Source: a virus. From it: 33,007 bases of DNA. Shown here piece by piece: positions 7,628-15,643 of the stretch; position 1 is the first letter of the stretch; every line of letters starts with the position of its first letter. The stretch spans positions 1-33,007 of the IMG/VR virus record IMGVR_UViG_3300018084_000007; one strand, given 5' to 3'. Under the pieces are notes generated by a model. The model worked only from the letters and a program-made list of their open reading frames with translations, was not told the origin of the DNA and did no database searches. The position numbers were made by a program, and so were the translations under genes.

Positions 7628-8191
7628 TCAGCCCCCAGTAAGATGCGCAATCGTCTGGCCAACCTCCGGCTCAGCAGGGGTGGCGGGTCTCTTGGCAAGC
7701 GTAGCGACGATGTCCTGACAAGCCTCCTTGTAGAACTGCGCCGCGAAGCCCTGGAACTCCTGGTTCCGCACAGTCACCGCTGGGTGCAGGGAGTAGCCCC
7801 AGGTCGCATCGAAGTCGCAGGTGTACTCATCGTTGTGGGGAGCATTCACTTCTCGCCACGAACGCAGCAGATAGTAGAACCAGAACTCTGAGACCGGGGG
7901 CCATTGGTGAGTCAGGTCGCCGTAGGCTCGGCAGCTCGCCCAGTGCGGCACGATCAGGGTGGCCTTCGCTCCTGGCTTCAGCACGCGGTAGAGCTCGTTG
8001 ACGAAGTGGATGCGCTCGGGGCCTGTTAGATGCTCCACGAAGTGGGAGCAGTGGGCCTCGTCAACGGAGTCGTCCTCCCATTTCCATGTGCCGCGGAGGT
8101 CGCAGACGATGGCCTGCCCGAAGTCGCGAACGTCCACCCCCACGTAGCCGGGCTGGGGGTTCTTACCGCATCCGAGATCGATTTTCACCAT
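7628..8191 (-). CDS. SAM-dependent methyltransferase (class I, Methyltransferase_11-like)
   Basis: A 187-aa protein starting MVKIDLGCGKNPQPGYVGVD: the SAM-binding motif I (DLGCG, residues 5-9) with the acidic end of strand 2 at D20. FVEHL at 51-55 and YRVLKPGAKATLIVPHW at about 68-84 are typical of small class I methyltransferases. The start at 8191 is fixed by a perfect AAAGGAG 5 bases upstream; an in-frame extension to 8254 lies inside the previous gene. It lies directly after the glycosyltransferase gene, so the two may act on the same glycan or virion component. The substrate cannot be read from the sequence. Confidence 0.85.
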   Translation of the reverse strand: MVKIDLGCGKNPQPGYVGVDVRDFGQAIVCDLRGTWKWEDDSVDEAHCSHFVEHLTGPERIHFVNELYRVLKPGAKATLIVPHWASCRAYGDLTHQWPPVSEFWFYYLLRSWREVNAPHNDEYTCDFDATWGYSLHPAVTVRNQEFQGFAAQFYKEACQDIVATLAKRPATPAEPEVGQTIAHLTGG

Positions 8192-8202
8192 GGCTCCTTT
8201 GC

Positions 8203-8919
8203 TCACCAAACAATGTCGGTGGATACATCGTAATGACCCACTTTGATTGAACAATCAATTGCCGCGCGATAGCCGTACTTCCGAGCATCGCTCCAAAAAA
8301 ATAGGTCTTGAGTGCTCACGCCGTTGTGAGTCTGAGTCACGAACCAAGGACGACGAAGACGTTCGTCGCGGAACATGGAGAGGCGGAAGAGGTTGAACCC
8401 CATACCCGTGCCGCAGCACTCGACCAGCCCTCCGTTGACATCAGGGAGCTGGGGCCGGAAGTTCACCACTGGGTCGGACGGGTCGCCCCAGATCTGCGCC
8501 ACGCCGCCCTCACCCTTCGTGAAGTAGAGCCCACCGATGCAAGCGAACTCCGGGTGCGCCTCCATCTGCTCGGCCAGTCGGAGTACGCCGTCAGGCGGCG
8601 GTAGGTTGTCGTGCTCGACCGTGAGCAGGTACTCCCACGAGCCGAGCTCGGGGTGCGACAAGATCTGCTCGATTGCCGTCGAGTACGCCTCGCCGACCTC
8701 CATGCCCTGCGCCAGCAACCGCACGAGACCGTTGTTCGGAGGGAAGGCGAGGTTCCAGTGCGCCAGGGCTGCCTTCGCCGGGATGGACTCTCCGGTAGGC
8801 ACCACGAGGATGATGCGCTGCTTCTTCCACGACGCACCCTTGATCAGACGTGCGGTGGTCTGCGGGAGATCGCCACAGTGGGCGCCCCCGAAGTCTTGCA
8901 TTACGAGCTGGGGTTTCAT
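8203..8919 (-). CDS. Glycosyltransferase-like protein (GT-A fold, family 2-like)
   Basis: A 238-aa protein with features of a GT-A glycosyltransferase: a first strand RIILVVPTGESI (35-46), a DxD-like metal site in LLTVEHDNLPPPDG (98-111; EHDN), an acceptor-side segment CCGTGMGFNLF (168-178), STQDLFFW (202-209) and a C-terminal VGHYD (227-231) whose histidine could complete the metal site. It would transfer a sugar from a nucleotide donor. It lies between the fibre module and a methyltransferase gene. Possible targets are virion proteins, host surface glycans or DNA; none is indicated by residues. Confidence 0.75.
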   Translation of the reverse strand: MKPQLVMQDFGGAHCGDLPQTTARLIKGASWKKQRIILVVPTGESIPAKAALAHWNLAFPPNNGLVRLLAQGMEVGEAYSTAIEQILSHPELGSWEYLLTVEHDNLPPPDGVLRLAEQMEAHPEFACIGGLYFTKGEGGVAQIWGDPSDPVVNFRPQLPDVNGGLVECCGTGMGFNLFRLSMFRDERLRRPWFVTQTHNGVSTQDLFFWSDARKYGYRAAIDCSIKVGHYDVSTDIVW

Positions 8920-8922
8920 GAG

Positions 8923-10932
8923 TTAGAAAGTTCCACTGGTAAAGTAGAGAATGGGCGGGCGCTGGAAAGCACTGCTGTTGGCGCGGATGCTCACGAGGGG
9001 GACTGCAGTAGGCAGGTTGGTCGTAGTCGAAGAATAGACACCCAGACCCATGATGATGCCTTGGGCGTTCTGGATCGCCGACCCAATATAGCCTGAAACC
9101 GTGGAATTTTGTTGGGATTTCACGAGATGGGAAAGAGATGCGTTGTTGCCTGCCGTGGAGCTGATCCAGAGCAACCCCAGCACGTAGTTCCCTGCTGTGA
9201 TCGTAGTAGTGTCACCGAAGCTGACGATGCGGATCCCGCTGTTCGAACCGGAGGACACCGTACCCGAGCCGTTGATGGAGAAGGTCCCCGACCCGCTGGC
9301 GTAAAGTGAGAGCGTGTCGGAGCTTCTCGTGTACCAACCCCAGCGAAGCGTATTTGACACTGTCAGTGTCGAGTTGGTGGCCTGCGAATACTGGAAGGGC
9401 ATGATCATGCGGTCGTGCTGGAATGGACCAAACACGTCTACCGGGCACATCAGCAGCGACGAGTTTGATTGCCCAGCAGTGACGAAGATCGCATCGCCAT
9501 GCGGTTGGAAAGCCGAGAGCGTATTGCCGCCAGCTGCGGCAGCCGACAGGGATAGGGTGAACCCCGCGCTGTTGCTCGCCGTCGTACCGCTCAAGTTGGT
9601 CAGGTTGAGCTGGGGGTTTCCGTGACTGTGGTTCGAGAGCGCGGCGGTAGTGAGCCCGTTATGGGAGGCCGTGATCGTACTTACGTTCAGGCCGAAGCTG
9701 ATCCCGTTGGAGTTGCTGAAGACCACGGAGCCTAGATCACCGCTGGTGGTGCCCGCTGAGAAGTTGACGGGGGAAGGAGCGCCGGCCGGCACCGACACGA
9801 CCACGCTACCGCCAGTGACGCCTATCGAAGCGATGCCCGCCCCTCGGAAGATCAAGCTCGAAGCATTCGTGGTACCGGTGCTGCTCTGCGTCGTGTTACC
9901 CGTGGCGAAGAGCGTCATCTGCTGATTCGACTGACTCGTCAGCGCATTGTGGCTGCCCACTATCGTGTGGCTGCCAGCCGCACCAGTCGAAAGGGAGAGA
10001 GTCACTCCGTTAAGGTTGGTGAAGGCCAGCCGAGCGAGCGTGCCGGAAGTGGCGGCGTCGGAGATGCTCATCGAGGAGTTGGTCAGAGTCGGGACGGTGT
10101 AGCTACCGACCAGGCTGCCGTTCGTGGTATAGAAGTGCATGCCGTTAGAGCTGCCGAACGTGACCGTCTGAAAGGCAAAGCTCCCATTGCTTCCGCTCAG
10201 AGCTTGGTTCGACTGACTCGTGAGCGCGTTGTGGCTGCCCACGATCGTGTGGCTCCCGCCCGCCCCAGTAGAGAGCGAGAGGGTCACCCCGTTGAGGTTC
10301 GTGAAGGCTAAGCGCGCAAGCGTGCCAGAGGTGGCAGCATCGGAGATGCTCAGCGAGGAGTTGGTGACTGTGGGGACGGTATAGCTGGCAGTCATCGCCG
10401 GCCCAGCAGAAGTTCCGAAGGAAATACCGTTGGCGTTGCTGAAGGACGCCGTTTGGAATGTGAAAGAACCATTCGAACCACTGAGCGCCTGGTTCGACTG
10501 GCTCGTGAGAGCATTGTGGCTACCGACGATTGTGTGGCTGCCGCCTGCGCCGGTAGAGAGTGAGAGCGTCACACCGTTGAGATTCGTGAAGGCCAGCCGA
10601 GCAAGCGTACCGGAGGTGGCAGCATCAGAGATGCTCATCGAGGAATTGGTCAGAGTCGGGACGGTGTAGCTGGCCTGCACCTGTCCTGCGTTGTTGCTGA
10701 AGCTGACTCCATTGGCGTTGCTGAAGCTCAGTGTCTGGAACGTCGATGAGCCCCCATCGGCGGAGAATGCTTGCCCCGACTGCGTCGTCAAACCGTTGTG
10801 TGAGGCGGTAAGCGTTTGCCCATCAACACCAAAAGAGATGCCATTAGAATTGCTGAAGACGACTTCTCCCAGCGTGGCGCGAGTCGTGCCACCCGAGATA
10901 GAGCCGGTCGCCGCGGGGTTGAAGAGGGGCAT
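8923..10932 (-). CDS. Repeat-containing tail fibre-like protein
   Basis: A 669-aa Ser/Thr/Asn/Gly-rich protein with almost no charged residues, like phage fibre and adhesin proteins. Three near-identical units of 94-95 residues lie at about residues 90-370: each contains SISDAATSGTLARLAFTNLN, then SHTIVGSHNALTSQSNQ; shorter related FSNSNGISFG motifs occur before and after them. The last about 170 residues are non-repetitive (from HGDAIFVTAGQSNSSLL) and may form the receptor-binding or trimerising tip. Start chosen at ATG 10932 (MPLFNPAATGSISGG), 2 bases after the preceding stop; an extension to 11007 lies within the previous gene. A receptor-binding fibre is the best guess. Confidence 0.8.
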   Translation of the reverse strand: MPLFNPAATGSISGGTTRATLGEVVFSNSNGISFGVDGQTLTASHNGLTTQSGQAFSADGGSSTFQTLSFSNANGVSFSNNAGQVQASYTVPTLTNSSMSISDAATSGTLARLAFTNLNGVTLSLSTGAGGSHTIVGSHNALTSQSNQALSGSNGSFTFQTASFSNANGISFGTSAGPAMTASYTVPTVTNSSLSISDAATSGTLARLAFTNLNGVTLSLSTGAGGSHTIVGSHNALTSQSNQALSGSNGSFAFQTVTFGSSNGMHFYTTNGSLVGSYTVPTLTNSSMSISDAATSGTLARLAFTNLNGVTLSLSTGAAGSHTIVGSHNALTSQSNQQMTLFATGNTTQSSTGTTNASSLIFRGAGIASIGVTGGSVVVSVPAGAPSPVNFSAGTTSGDLGSVVFSNSNGISFGLNVSTITASHNGLTTAALSNHSHGNPQLNLTNLSGTTASNSAGFTLSLSAAAAGGNTLSAFQPHGDAIFVTAGQSNSSLLMCPVDVFGPFQHDRMIMPFQYSQATNSTLTVSNTLRWGWYTRSSDTLSLYASGSGTFSINGSGTVSSGSNSGIRIVSFGDTTTITAGNYVLGLLWISSTAGNNASLSHLVKSQQNSTVSGYIGSAIQNAQGIIMGLGVYSSTTTNLPTAVPLVSIRANSSAFQRPPILYFTSGTF
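9931..10672 (-). repeat. Three tandem 282/285-bp repeats coding fibre units
   Basis: Equivalent points in the DNA occur at 9931, 10213 and 10498 (spacings of 282 and 285 bases, 94 and 95 codons). About 170 bases of each unit are nearly identical, differing mostly at third codon positions, so the copies are old enough to have drifted but are kept at the protein level. Such repeats let fibres lengthen or shorten by recombination. Confidence 0.85.
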
Positions 10933-10934
10933 GG

Positions 10935-11369
10935 CTACGTGGACTCTGTGACTCGGGCAGTCCCCGTAGCGGAATCCCAGACCCCGTCGATCACGCCCGT
11001 GTAGCACGGATGCGGCAGCTCGAAGTACCCGCCCGCTAGAACCTTGACAGTGAAGCTGGTGGCGCTGGCCGTGACCCCAAGCTTGACGTACAGAGCTGAG
11101 GTCGAGTCGTTGAAGATCGAGGCCGCGAGCCGACTGGTATTCGAGGCCAGCAGCGTGACACTGGTCGCCGAGGCAGCAACATTGGTGGGGGCGGCGGCGC
11201 TAGCGCGGCGCTCCTTAGCAGGGATGGGGTTGGCCGAAGCCACATCCCCATCGCTGATGCCGTCGGAGCCCAAGACGAGCTTGACGCGCTGGTGCTGGAA
11301 GCCACCGATGTCGTCCGTCGCTACCGTTGCTCCGCCGACGCCGGGATTGAGGACTACGTTGTCAGCCAC
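10935..11369 (-). CDS. Conserved phage protein beginning ADNVVLNPGVGG
   Basis: A 144-aa protein with the widely seen phage N-terminus ADNVVLNPGVGGATVATDDI, then GGFQHQRVKLVLGSDG. Proteins of this type occur beside structural genes in many tailed phages; their function is not established. The second half is a beta-rich domain (SRLAASIFNDSTSALYVKLG ... FELPHPCYTGVIDGVW) that resembles small virion attachment domains. The start is GTG with GGAG 6 bases upstream. Its position between two fibre-like genes suggests a virion component, possibly a fibre attachment protein. Confidence 0.8.
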   Translation of the reverse strand: MADNVVLNPGVGGATVATDDIGGFQHQRVKLVLGSDGISDGDVASANPIPAKERRASAAAPTNVAASATSVTLLASNTSRLAASIFNDSTSALYVKLGVTASATSFTVKVLAGGYFELPHPCYTGVIDGVWDSATGTARVTEST

Positions 11370-11372
11370 GAC

Positions 11373-13184
11373 CTACTCCAGCACCACGACGATCTCAGCC
11401 GGGGTTAGATTGACCTCGAGTGTAGTGTCTTGCAGAAGCACCACCACCTCCTGCGAAGTAGTGATTAAAGTGGTATCCCCTCCAACGAGAGAGGAGAGGT
11501 CCCCCTCGAAGTGAGCGATAATTTGGAAGTTGGAGCTTCCCGACACCAGATCCATCCTGTGCGTGAAGTTGGTCCCTACGGGCGTGGTTCCTGTCGAGGA
11601 TTGCCGGCGAAGAACAACGCCGGCGCCGGCGTTGAGCCTGCCGTCGATGTCCGTGACGTCGTTGAAGACCTCGATCTCAGAGAAATCGTCCTCGTTGATC
11701 TCGGTGATCACCACCGCCAGCGCATCCACTGGCGTGGGGGGCACGGTGGGGAGCACGAACCGCGGGTTGAACGTGTACCTCTTCTCCGCGAATCGGTTAG
11801 TGAACGTGAAGTCTATGATCGACGTGATGTCGTAGTCCTCTCTCGGGTCGAGAACCACCATTGGTGTGGTGTCTGTGTTGTAGGAGTAGATGAACGCCGG
11901 GAACGCGATGTCCGACGAGATCAGGAGCCCACCGAAGGTCGCGGGGTTGGTGACCCCTATCGAGCCCGCCGACGAGGTTATCAGGAGGTTATTTATGCCT
12001 GGGGTACCGCCCACCAAGACCGGCTGATCCCCGTACACGGCAACGGACTCGATGGTTCCCCCCGTGCCCGACCCGAGGCCAATCGAGCCACGCACCACGG
12101 AGCCCACGACGGTGCCGTCGTTGGCGTTAAAACCGAGACCGCTCGTCCCATCGGAGTAAGAACCATACGCGAAGCCCCGAACTTGGAGGGTCGGTCCCGA
12201 GCGTATCCCCACGAGCACGCAGCCCTCGTCGGCCGCGTTGGGATCCCCGGTGGTGGAGCCGAGCGTAATCGTTAGCGAGCCGGCCCACGTCCCGGTCTTG
12301 TTCCATTGCGGCGTTCCCAACACGACGCCCGCGCCGGAGACGTCCGACTTGCCGTCGATGAATATGTCGTTTTCGAAGGTGAAGGTGCTCCCACCGCCGA
12401 GGCCGGCCTGGTTCCATGCCCACGAGCCGAGCCCCTCCATCACACACATCTGGCGCGGGTACAACGCTCCCCCGCTCCCGACGGGCCGCCTGCGGAAGTA
12501 GTCCCTGATATCGCCTGAGCCGAAGAACGGGGCGCCCCCGCTGGGCCCGTTCAGCGGTACCCCAATCGAGAGGATCGTATCGAGCGTGAGGGTGGCCTCG
12601 TCTGTCACCGCGATCACGTGAACACCCATCCTGATCGTGATGGCGCCGGTGCCGACAGCCTCCGCGGCCATGGTGGCGGCGGCGTTGCCGTCCGGCGGTC
12701 GCACCACCAGAAAGTCATCACTCACCACCTCCTGCACGCCCCAGGCGCCGTTGTTGGCTGCGATGGCGTTCCCGATCATGGTCATGCGGTCGTTGGGGCG
12801 CACGTCGAGGGTGCGGAAGTTTGCACCCGTAACCTGTACCAGCGCGAGACCACCCGTCAAAACCGCGATCGACGTGGTGGCGGCAGCCGCTATCGCGTAC
12901 TCGGTGGCGCGGTTGAGGCGGGCGCACGCCGTCGCCGCGGCGCCCATGTTGTTGGGGGCGGGTCGGAGCGTGTAGTTGTCAGCGCCCGCGTTCACGGTGA
13001 TCGCAGTGATCGTGTAAAATCCAGCGTTGCCGGCGGCCACGACGGTGGCCCCGAACAGTTCGACGATGTCCCCGACCCGCGCAGTGGTGAGGTCGAGGTT
13101 GGGGGTGAGTACGCCAGCAACGATCGTAACGATGTTGCGGGTCGTGGTGCGCGTGCCCTCCGCTTGCCGGAACGTGAACGACAC
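11373..13184 (-). CDS. Large beta-rich virion protein, fibre or spike-like
   Basis: A 603-aa protein from GTG 13184, whose first base overlaps the last base of the preceding stop (TAGTG). The in-frame stretch further upstream to 13562 is Arg-rich shadow of the previous gene, so I exclude it. The protein is Gly, Thr, Val and Asn-rich; residues about 290-470 contain stacked short strands (GSLTITLGSTTGDPN, GGTIESVAVYGDQPVL, INNLLITSSAGSIGV) like a beta-helix. The C-terminus has two similar strands, SQEVVVLLQ and PAEIVVVLE. It may be a fibre, spike or decoration protein; I recognise no named family. Confidence 0.65.
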   Translation of the reverse strand: MSFTFRQAEGTRTTTRNIVTIVAGVLTPNLDLTTARVGDIVELFGATVVAAGNAGFYTITAITVNAGADNYTLRPAPNNMGAAATACARLNRATEYAIAAAATTSIAVLTGGLALVQVTGANFRTLDVRPNDRMTMIGNAIAANNGAWGVQEVVSDDFLVVRPPDGNAAATMAAEAVGTGAITIRMGVHVIAVTDEATLTLDTILSIGVPLNGPSGGAPFFGSGDIRDYFRRRPVGSGGALYPRQMCVMEGLGSWAWNQAGLGGGSTFTFENDIFIDGKSDVSGAGVVLGTPQWNKTGTWAGSLTITLGSTTGDPNAADEGCVLVGIRSGPTLQVRGFAYGSYSDGTSGLGFNANDGTVVGSVVRGSIGLGSGTGGTIESVAVYGDQPVLVGGTPGINNLLITSSAGSIGVTNPATFGGLLISSDIAFPAFIYSYNTDTTPMVVLDPREDYDITSIIDFTFTNRFAEKRYTFNPRFVLPTVPPTPVDALAVVITEINEDDFSEIEVFNDVTDIDGRLNAGAGVVLRRQSSTGTTPVGTNFTHRMDLVSGSSNFQIIAHFEGDLSSLVGGDTTLITTSQEVVVLLQDTTLEVNLTPAEIVVVLE

Positions 13185-13699
13185 TACGGCGCTGCCAGCG
13201 CCCGGTCGCGGTCTCGAACGTATGCATTGCGGCGACGCGCGAGCACCCCGAGGTAGTTGTCGATCGCGATCAGAGAGTTGTCGCGATCGGCGCCGGGGGC
13301 CTCCGCGGCAACGGAGACGCGCAGGGCAGTGAAGATTGCGATGTCTGCGTCGACCACGGCGATCTTCTCGTTGAACCCCGCGACAATCTCGTCCTTCGCG
13401 TCCTGGAGGAGTAGGTCGCCTGTCAGGTACTCGAAGATGCACGCCGTCATGCGGATCCCGCGGGCCTGGTTGATGGCAACGAGCCGCGCCTTGAACGCCG
13501 AGTACGCCGGGTCGTCGGTGAACCCTACGTCGACGGAGCCCTGCGTGATCGCATCGACCCACGTCGTGGCCTTCGACTGCGAAACACCAACAGCACCCAC
13601 CAGCGCGGCGATCAACCCCGCGCGCGTACCACCGGCGTTCGCGATCCAGTAGACCACCGCGGCGTTGAACGCGTCGGTGAGGAGAGTCGCGGCGGCCAC
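13184..13699 (-). CDS. Hypothetical protein upstream of the large virion protein
   Basis: A 171-aa Ala-rich, largely helical protein that I do not recognise. The N-terminal part has a hydrophobic stretch (FNAAVVYWIANAGGTRAGLI and then AALVGAVGV) and the rest is amphipathic helix (AKDEIVAGFNEKIAVVDADI). The GTG start at 13699 is fixed by AAGGAGG 5 bases upstream. The stop overlaps the start of the large virion protein by one base, so the two products are probably made in step, as a chaperone or partner would be. Confidence 0.75.
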   Translation of the reverse strand: MAAATLLTDAFNAAVVYWIANAGGTRAGLIAALVGAVGVSQSKATTWVDAITQGSVDVGFTDDPAYSAFKARLVAINQARGIRMTACIFEYLTGDLLLQDAKDEIVAGFNEKIAVVDADIAIFTALRVSVAAEAPGADRDNSLIAIDNYLGVLARRRNAYVRDRDRALAAP

Positions 13700-13717
13700 C
13701 GAGGCCTCCTTGACGGA

Positions 13718-14026
13718 CTACTCCGCCGGTGCGTTCACAGGTTCCTGCGGGCCGCCGCCGCGTTGGCCGCGCTTGGCACCGCCCTTCGACTCACTGATAG
13801 ACTTCTCGACGGCGGCTTGCTCGATCCTCTCACCGGAGATCTCGATGCCCCCGGCCGGTTCTCCGGTGGAGACGTTACGCTCGATCATCTTGGAGCCTCG
13901 CTCAAGGCGACGCTCGAATCCCCAGTCACCACCGCCGGGGCCGGCAAGGAATTCCTTGGCATCGACGCTGAAGAGGCTAAGAATCTCACCGGTGTTCTTG
14001 TGCTTGAGCTGAACGATGGTAGCCAT
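13718..14026 (-). CDS. Hypothetical protein after the cement gene
   Basis: A 102-aa charged protein, starting MATIVQLKHKNTGEILSLFS and ending in a disordered, Gly/Pro/Gln-rich tail (KRGQRGGGPQEPVNAPAE). The N-terminal 45 residues look folded. It is the first gene after the strong terminator behind the cement gene; AAGGA lies 9 bases before the ATG. Proteins of this kind are common beside capsid genes, yet I can assign no role. Confidence 0.75.
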   Translation of the reverse strand: MATIVQLKHKNTGEILSLFSVDAKEFLAGPGGGDWGFERRLERGSKMIERNVSTGEPAGGIEISGERIEQAAVEKSISESKGGAKRGQRGGGPQEPVNAPAE

Positions 14027-14049
14027 GGGCGTGGTTCCTTGTCGTTGGT

Positions 14050-14088
14050 GAAAAATGTGGGGCCCCGGTCGATTGGCCGGGGCCCCTT
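14050..14088 (-). terminator. Intrinsic terminator after the capsid/cement genes
   Basis: On the minus strand a perfect 10-bp stem (GGGGCCCCGG with CCGGGGCCCC, 8-base loop) is followed by ACATTTTT. It lies 20 bases past the stop of the cement gene at 14107. It would cap the abundant capsid-cement transcript. It resembles the terminator behind the tail tube gene, even sharing the flanking GTGAAAA on the plus strand. Confidence 0.85.
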
Positions 14089-14106
14089 GGAGCAGAGAGG
14101 CGTAGT

Positions 14107-14628
14107 CTACAGCCGAGTGAGGTAGACGAACGGCGTGATGATCCCCGTGGTGCCGGTGATCACCAGAAAGAGCCGAGCGTACCGATACAGCGTCGGGCCG
14201 TAGCGGTTGTCTGCACCGCAGGTGTATCGCCCGAGAGCGTACAGGTCGTCGGTGTTCGCAACCGTCACGGCAGCGCCGCCAGCGCCGCCCGCAGCCCCGT
14301 CGCCGAACGGCAGAATGACGCGGCTCACGATCACGTCAGCCGCCTCGAACAGGGTGCCGTCGGCATCCGCGTCGTTGCTCAGCTGGAGGATGAACATGTA
14401 CGTCTCATCCCCCGTGGTGCTGTCAACAGCGCGCACGTCGACGACCAGTTCGAACGGCGTGAACGCCACGTTCACGATGCCAGTGCCCGACTGCGTCACG
14501 CCGAAGTCGATAACTCGCGCCACCGAAGCAACCGTGCCCGCCTGTGACGCCGAGATCGACACTGCGTCTTGCAGCAGCGTATCCGCGTCGAACGTGTAGG
14601 AATTCTGAGAGAGAGCCTGCGTTCCCAT
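14107..14628 (-). CDS. Capsid cement/decoration protein (Bbp16-like)
   Basis: A 173-aa protein immediately after the capsid gene. It begins MGTQALSQNSYTFDADTLLQ, followed by RVIDFGVTQSGTGIVNVAFT, and has a TTGDETYMFILQLSNDADAD stretch; this layout (an N-terminal arm, DFG at the first strand, then an LQLS strand) matches Bbp16-type cement proteins that brace capsid hexamers. The ATG has GGAGG 8 bases upstream, one of the better sites here. The terminator at 14050-14088 follows. Family assignment is from the pattern and position. Confidence 0.75.
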   Translation of the reverse strand: MGTQALSQNSYTFDADTLLQDAVSISASQAGTVASVARVIDFGVTQSGTGIVNVAFTPFELVVDVRAVDSTTGDETYMFILQLSNDADADGTLFEAADVIVSRVILPFGDGAAGGAGGAAVTVANTDDLYALGRYTCGADNRYGPTLYRYARLFLVITGTTGIITPFVYLTRL

Positions 14629-14674
14629 GTTGGGATCCTCCGAGGGGTTTTCGTCGCTTACCCGATCGTCATCC

Positions 14675-15610
14675 TTACAGGATGGCGGCCAGCGCGGCGT
14701 CGATGTTCCGCAGGCGGATCACGCTCCGCGGGTGGTTGATGTGGAAGTTGTTGTACCACTCGATGCGAGTGTCTTCCCGCGGAGTGGAGTTGTCCTCGCC
14801 GAGATTGCGGACCTGCATGCCTCCGTTCTCGATCCCCTCCACGCCGTCGTCACCGACGCCGCAGACGTAGATCGAAGTGCCGTCGGCCGTGCCACCGCCC
14901 GAGTACGCCTCGGTAAGACCCAGAACGATGTCGTTGTTCTGGTTGTCGGTGACCCGGATGACTTCGAGGTCGTTGTAGAAGAACACCTGACGACCGAACT
15001 CAGCCGGCACCATGCGGATTACCGAGCCCATTGCCGAAGTCCCGAGACGAGCCGCCTGCGTAATGCGCAGGTGCATCGTGCGGCCCATCAGCAGATACCG
15101 AGGGTTGTGACAGCGAGCGATGGCCTCGTCGAGCGCGATCAGCGACAGTGCAGCACCGTCTGCCGCCACGCTATTCGATACGACGTTAAAGCCATCGAGT
15201 CGGGTCTGGAGGCCGTCCACTTCGCGGGGCTCGGTGCTCGAGTCACCCTTGAAGAAGTCCGACACCCAGAGATTGCTGATCGCCTTGATCTTCATAGCGA
15301 TCTGCCGAGTGGCCTGATCCTGACCCTTCGTCTTGAGGATGAAGGGATCGATGCCGATGTCGCCGCCGTAGATCTTCAGCGACTGGATGATCTCTTCGAT
15401 CCGGCCGGTAGAACGGACGAACGCTTCGTTCACTCCGCGGACCGCCGCATCGGGAAGCACTGCTTCCTGCGTGATGCCGTCAGCCGAGCCGAGGATGCCC
15501 CGGAACGGCAGGATCTGCAGCAGGCGCTGATCTTCGATGAAGGTTTCGATGACGCCGCGAGTGAAAGGGTCGTTCTCACCCTTCGCAGCTTCGATGAGCG
15601 TATAAGCCAT
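14675..15610 (-). CDS. Major capsid protein
   Basis: A 311-aa protein in the HK97-fold style found with scaffold-type phages: an N-terminal helix segment (MAYTLIEAAKGENDPFTRGV), a central spine and beta-hairpin region, a LLMGRTMHLRITQAARLGTS segment, then GRQVFFYNDLEVIRV and a final WYNNFHINHPRSVIRLRNID. These last segments are typical of capsid proteins about 310-350 aa long. Two ATGs are possible; the second (15610) has AGGAG 7-8 bases upstream while the first (15616) is only 1 base away from it, so I chose 15610. The gene lies between a scaffold and a cement gene. No protease gene accompanies it. Confidence 0.9.
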   Translation of the reverse strand: MAYTLIEAAKGENDPFTRGVIETFIEDQRLLQILPFRGILGSADGITQEAVLPDAAVRGVNEAFVRSTGRIEEIIQSLKIYGGDIGIDPFILKTKGQDQATRQIAMKIKAISNLWVSDFFKGDSSTEPREVDGLQTRLDGFNVVSNSVAADGAALSLIALDEAIARCHNPRYLLMGRTMHLRITQAARLGTSAMGSVIRMVPAEFGRQVFFYNDLEVIRVTDNQNNDIVLGLTEAYSGGGTADGTSIYVCGVGDDGVEGIENGGMQVRNLGEDNSTPREDTRIEWYNNFHINHPRSVIRLRNIDAALAAIL

Positions 15611-15643
15611 GGCCATTCTCCTCTGAGAGCCCGGATCCTAAGT

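Noticed and set aside
9931-10672. CRISPR-like regular repeats
   Set aside because: The repeats are 282-285 bases, in frame and coding; there are no short repeats with unique spacers.
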